Origin: [Clostridium] celerecrescens 18A
GTDB lineage: Bacteria > Bacillota > Clostridia > Lachnospirales > Lachnospiraceae
NCBI RefSeq assembly: GCF_002797975.1
Contig: NZ_PGET01000001.1
Coordinates: 4,328,001 to 4,392,000 of the forward strand
Reading direction: 5' to 3'
DNA: 64,000 bases
Below are positions 63,701 to 64,000 of this stretch, one piece after another. The position numbers and the translations under genes are program-made. Positions within the stretch are counted from its first letter, which is position 1. Every line of letters begins with the position of its first letter. The notes beneath the pieces are model-generated. The model was not told the DNA's origin, did not search any database, and worked only from the letters and a program-made list of their open reading frames with translations.

Positions 63701-64000
63701 ATGAAAATCAGGGAGATGAGGATTTATAAAGCCTTATCGGAAATCTCAAAACCCATTGCAGATGCAACCCATGATATATCAGAAATTGCATTTTATGTGG
63801 TGGAGATAGAAAGTACGGACGGGGTAACCGGTCAGGGATATTTGTTGTCGTTTCATTACTCACCCAATGGGATCGAAGGTGCACTGAAGGATATTAAAAC
63901 GTTTATTGAGAGCAGGGATTACAGCATTTTTCAAACGCAGGATATTCAGAACGATTATGAAACGGAATCAGAGTATTTTGGTATCACGGGACTGCAGCGG
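63701..64000 (+). CDS. mandelate racemase/muconate lactonising (enolase superfamily) enzyme, 3' partial
   Basis: First 100 residues; the gene runs off the window. MKIREMRIYKALSEISKPIADATHDISEIAFYVVEIESTDGVTGQGY is the typical N-terminal capping domain of this superfamily (two-stranded start, then a helix-rich part). The catalytic barrel is not in view, so whether it is a sugar-acid dehydratase or racemase cannot be told. AAGGAGG precedes the ATG. Confidence 0.75.
   Translation, partial: MKIREMRIYKALSEISKPIADATHDISEIAFYVVEIESTDGVTGQGYLLSFHYSPNGIEGALKDIKTFIESRDYSIFQTQDIQNDYETESEYFGITGLQR

Overview
The window looks like a chromosome segment of an anaerobic, amino-acid-using Firmicute of the Lachnospiraceae (Clostridium cluster XIVa, Lacrimispora/Hungatella-like). 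This rests on gene content and AGGAGG ribosome binding sites: a glycine/betaine-type reductase with its selenocysteine machinery, Ugp-type ABC importers without their own ATPase, a TIGR01906-type membrane protein, DUF3841 proteins and many two-component and chemoreceptor genes. No phage or plasmid genes, insertion sequences, CRISPR arrays or rRNA genes were recognised.

Layout. 1-3.6 kb: end of an NCS2 purine permease, the molybdenum subunit of a xanthine-dehydrogenase-type hydroxylase and a headless ABC-ATPase remnant. 3.7-10.3 kb (minus): an ABC importer (binding protein, ATPase, fused permease) followed by a YesM/YesN-type two-component system, with a nested palindromic element between the two parts. 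10.6-13.6 kb: a chemoreceptor, a decayed MerR regulator and an intact MerR-style promoter in front of a TrmO-like gene. 13.7-24.7 kb (minus): one long operon with a type II NADH dehydrogenase, polyprenyl synthase, PplA-like lipoprotein, ApbE flavin transferase, UbiD/UbiA/UbiX quinone enzymes and an ABC importer; a NusG-II (EetA-like) gene diverges from its head. I read this as quinone head-group salvage joined to flavin-based extracellular electron transfer. 25.5-27.6 kb: an AAA ATPase/TOPRIM pair that resembles two-gene phage-defence systems. 27.7-42.6 kb: an alpha/beta hydrolase, a chemoreceptor, ugpAEB, a cell-wall-binding protein, a ComEC-like metallohydrolase, an exonuclease, a DacF-like carboxypeptidase with a KdpD/KdpE-like pair, and two membrane proteins. 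42.8 kb: citrate synthase.

44.4-58.4 kb holds a nearly self-contained selenium reductase island: selD (itself a selenoprotein), tRNA-Sec, selB, trxB, trxA, grdA (Sec), grdC, grdD, selA, a protein-B proprotein gene, selenoprotein B (Sec) and a BCCT transporter, followed by a LysR regulator of the selenium-metabolism type. In-frame UGA codons at 44503, 49303 and 56421 make conventional gene calling split or truncate selD, grdA and grdB; they are joined here. The last 5 kb holds a GntR regulator, two tandem DUF3841 genes, a LacI regulator, and a second GntR gene divergent from a truncated enolase-superfamily gene, with repeated GATATATC motifs between them.

Together the genes suggest an anaerobe that gains energy by Stickland-type reduction of glycine or betaine, may also dump electrons outside the cell through flavins and a salvaged quinone, and senses and imports several small organic nutrients.
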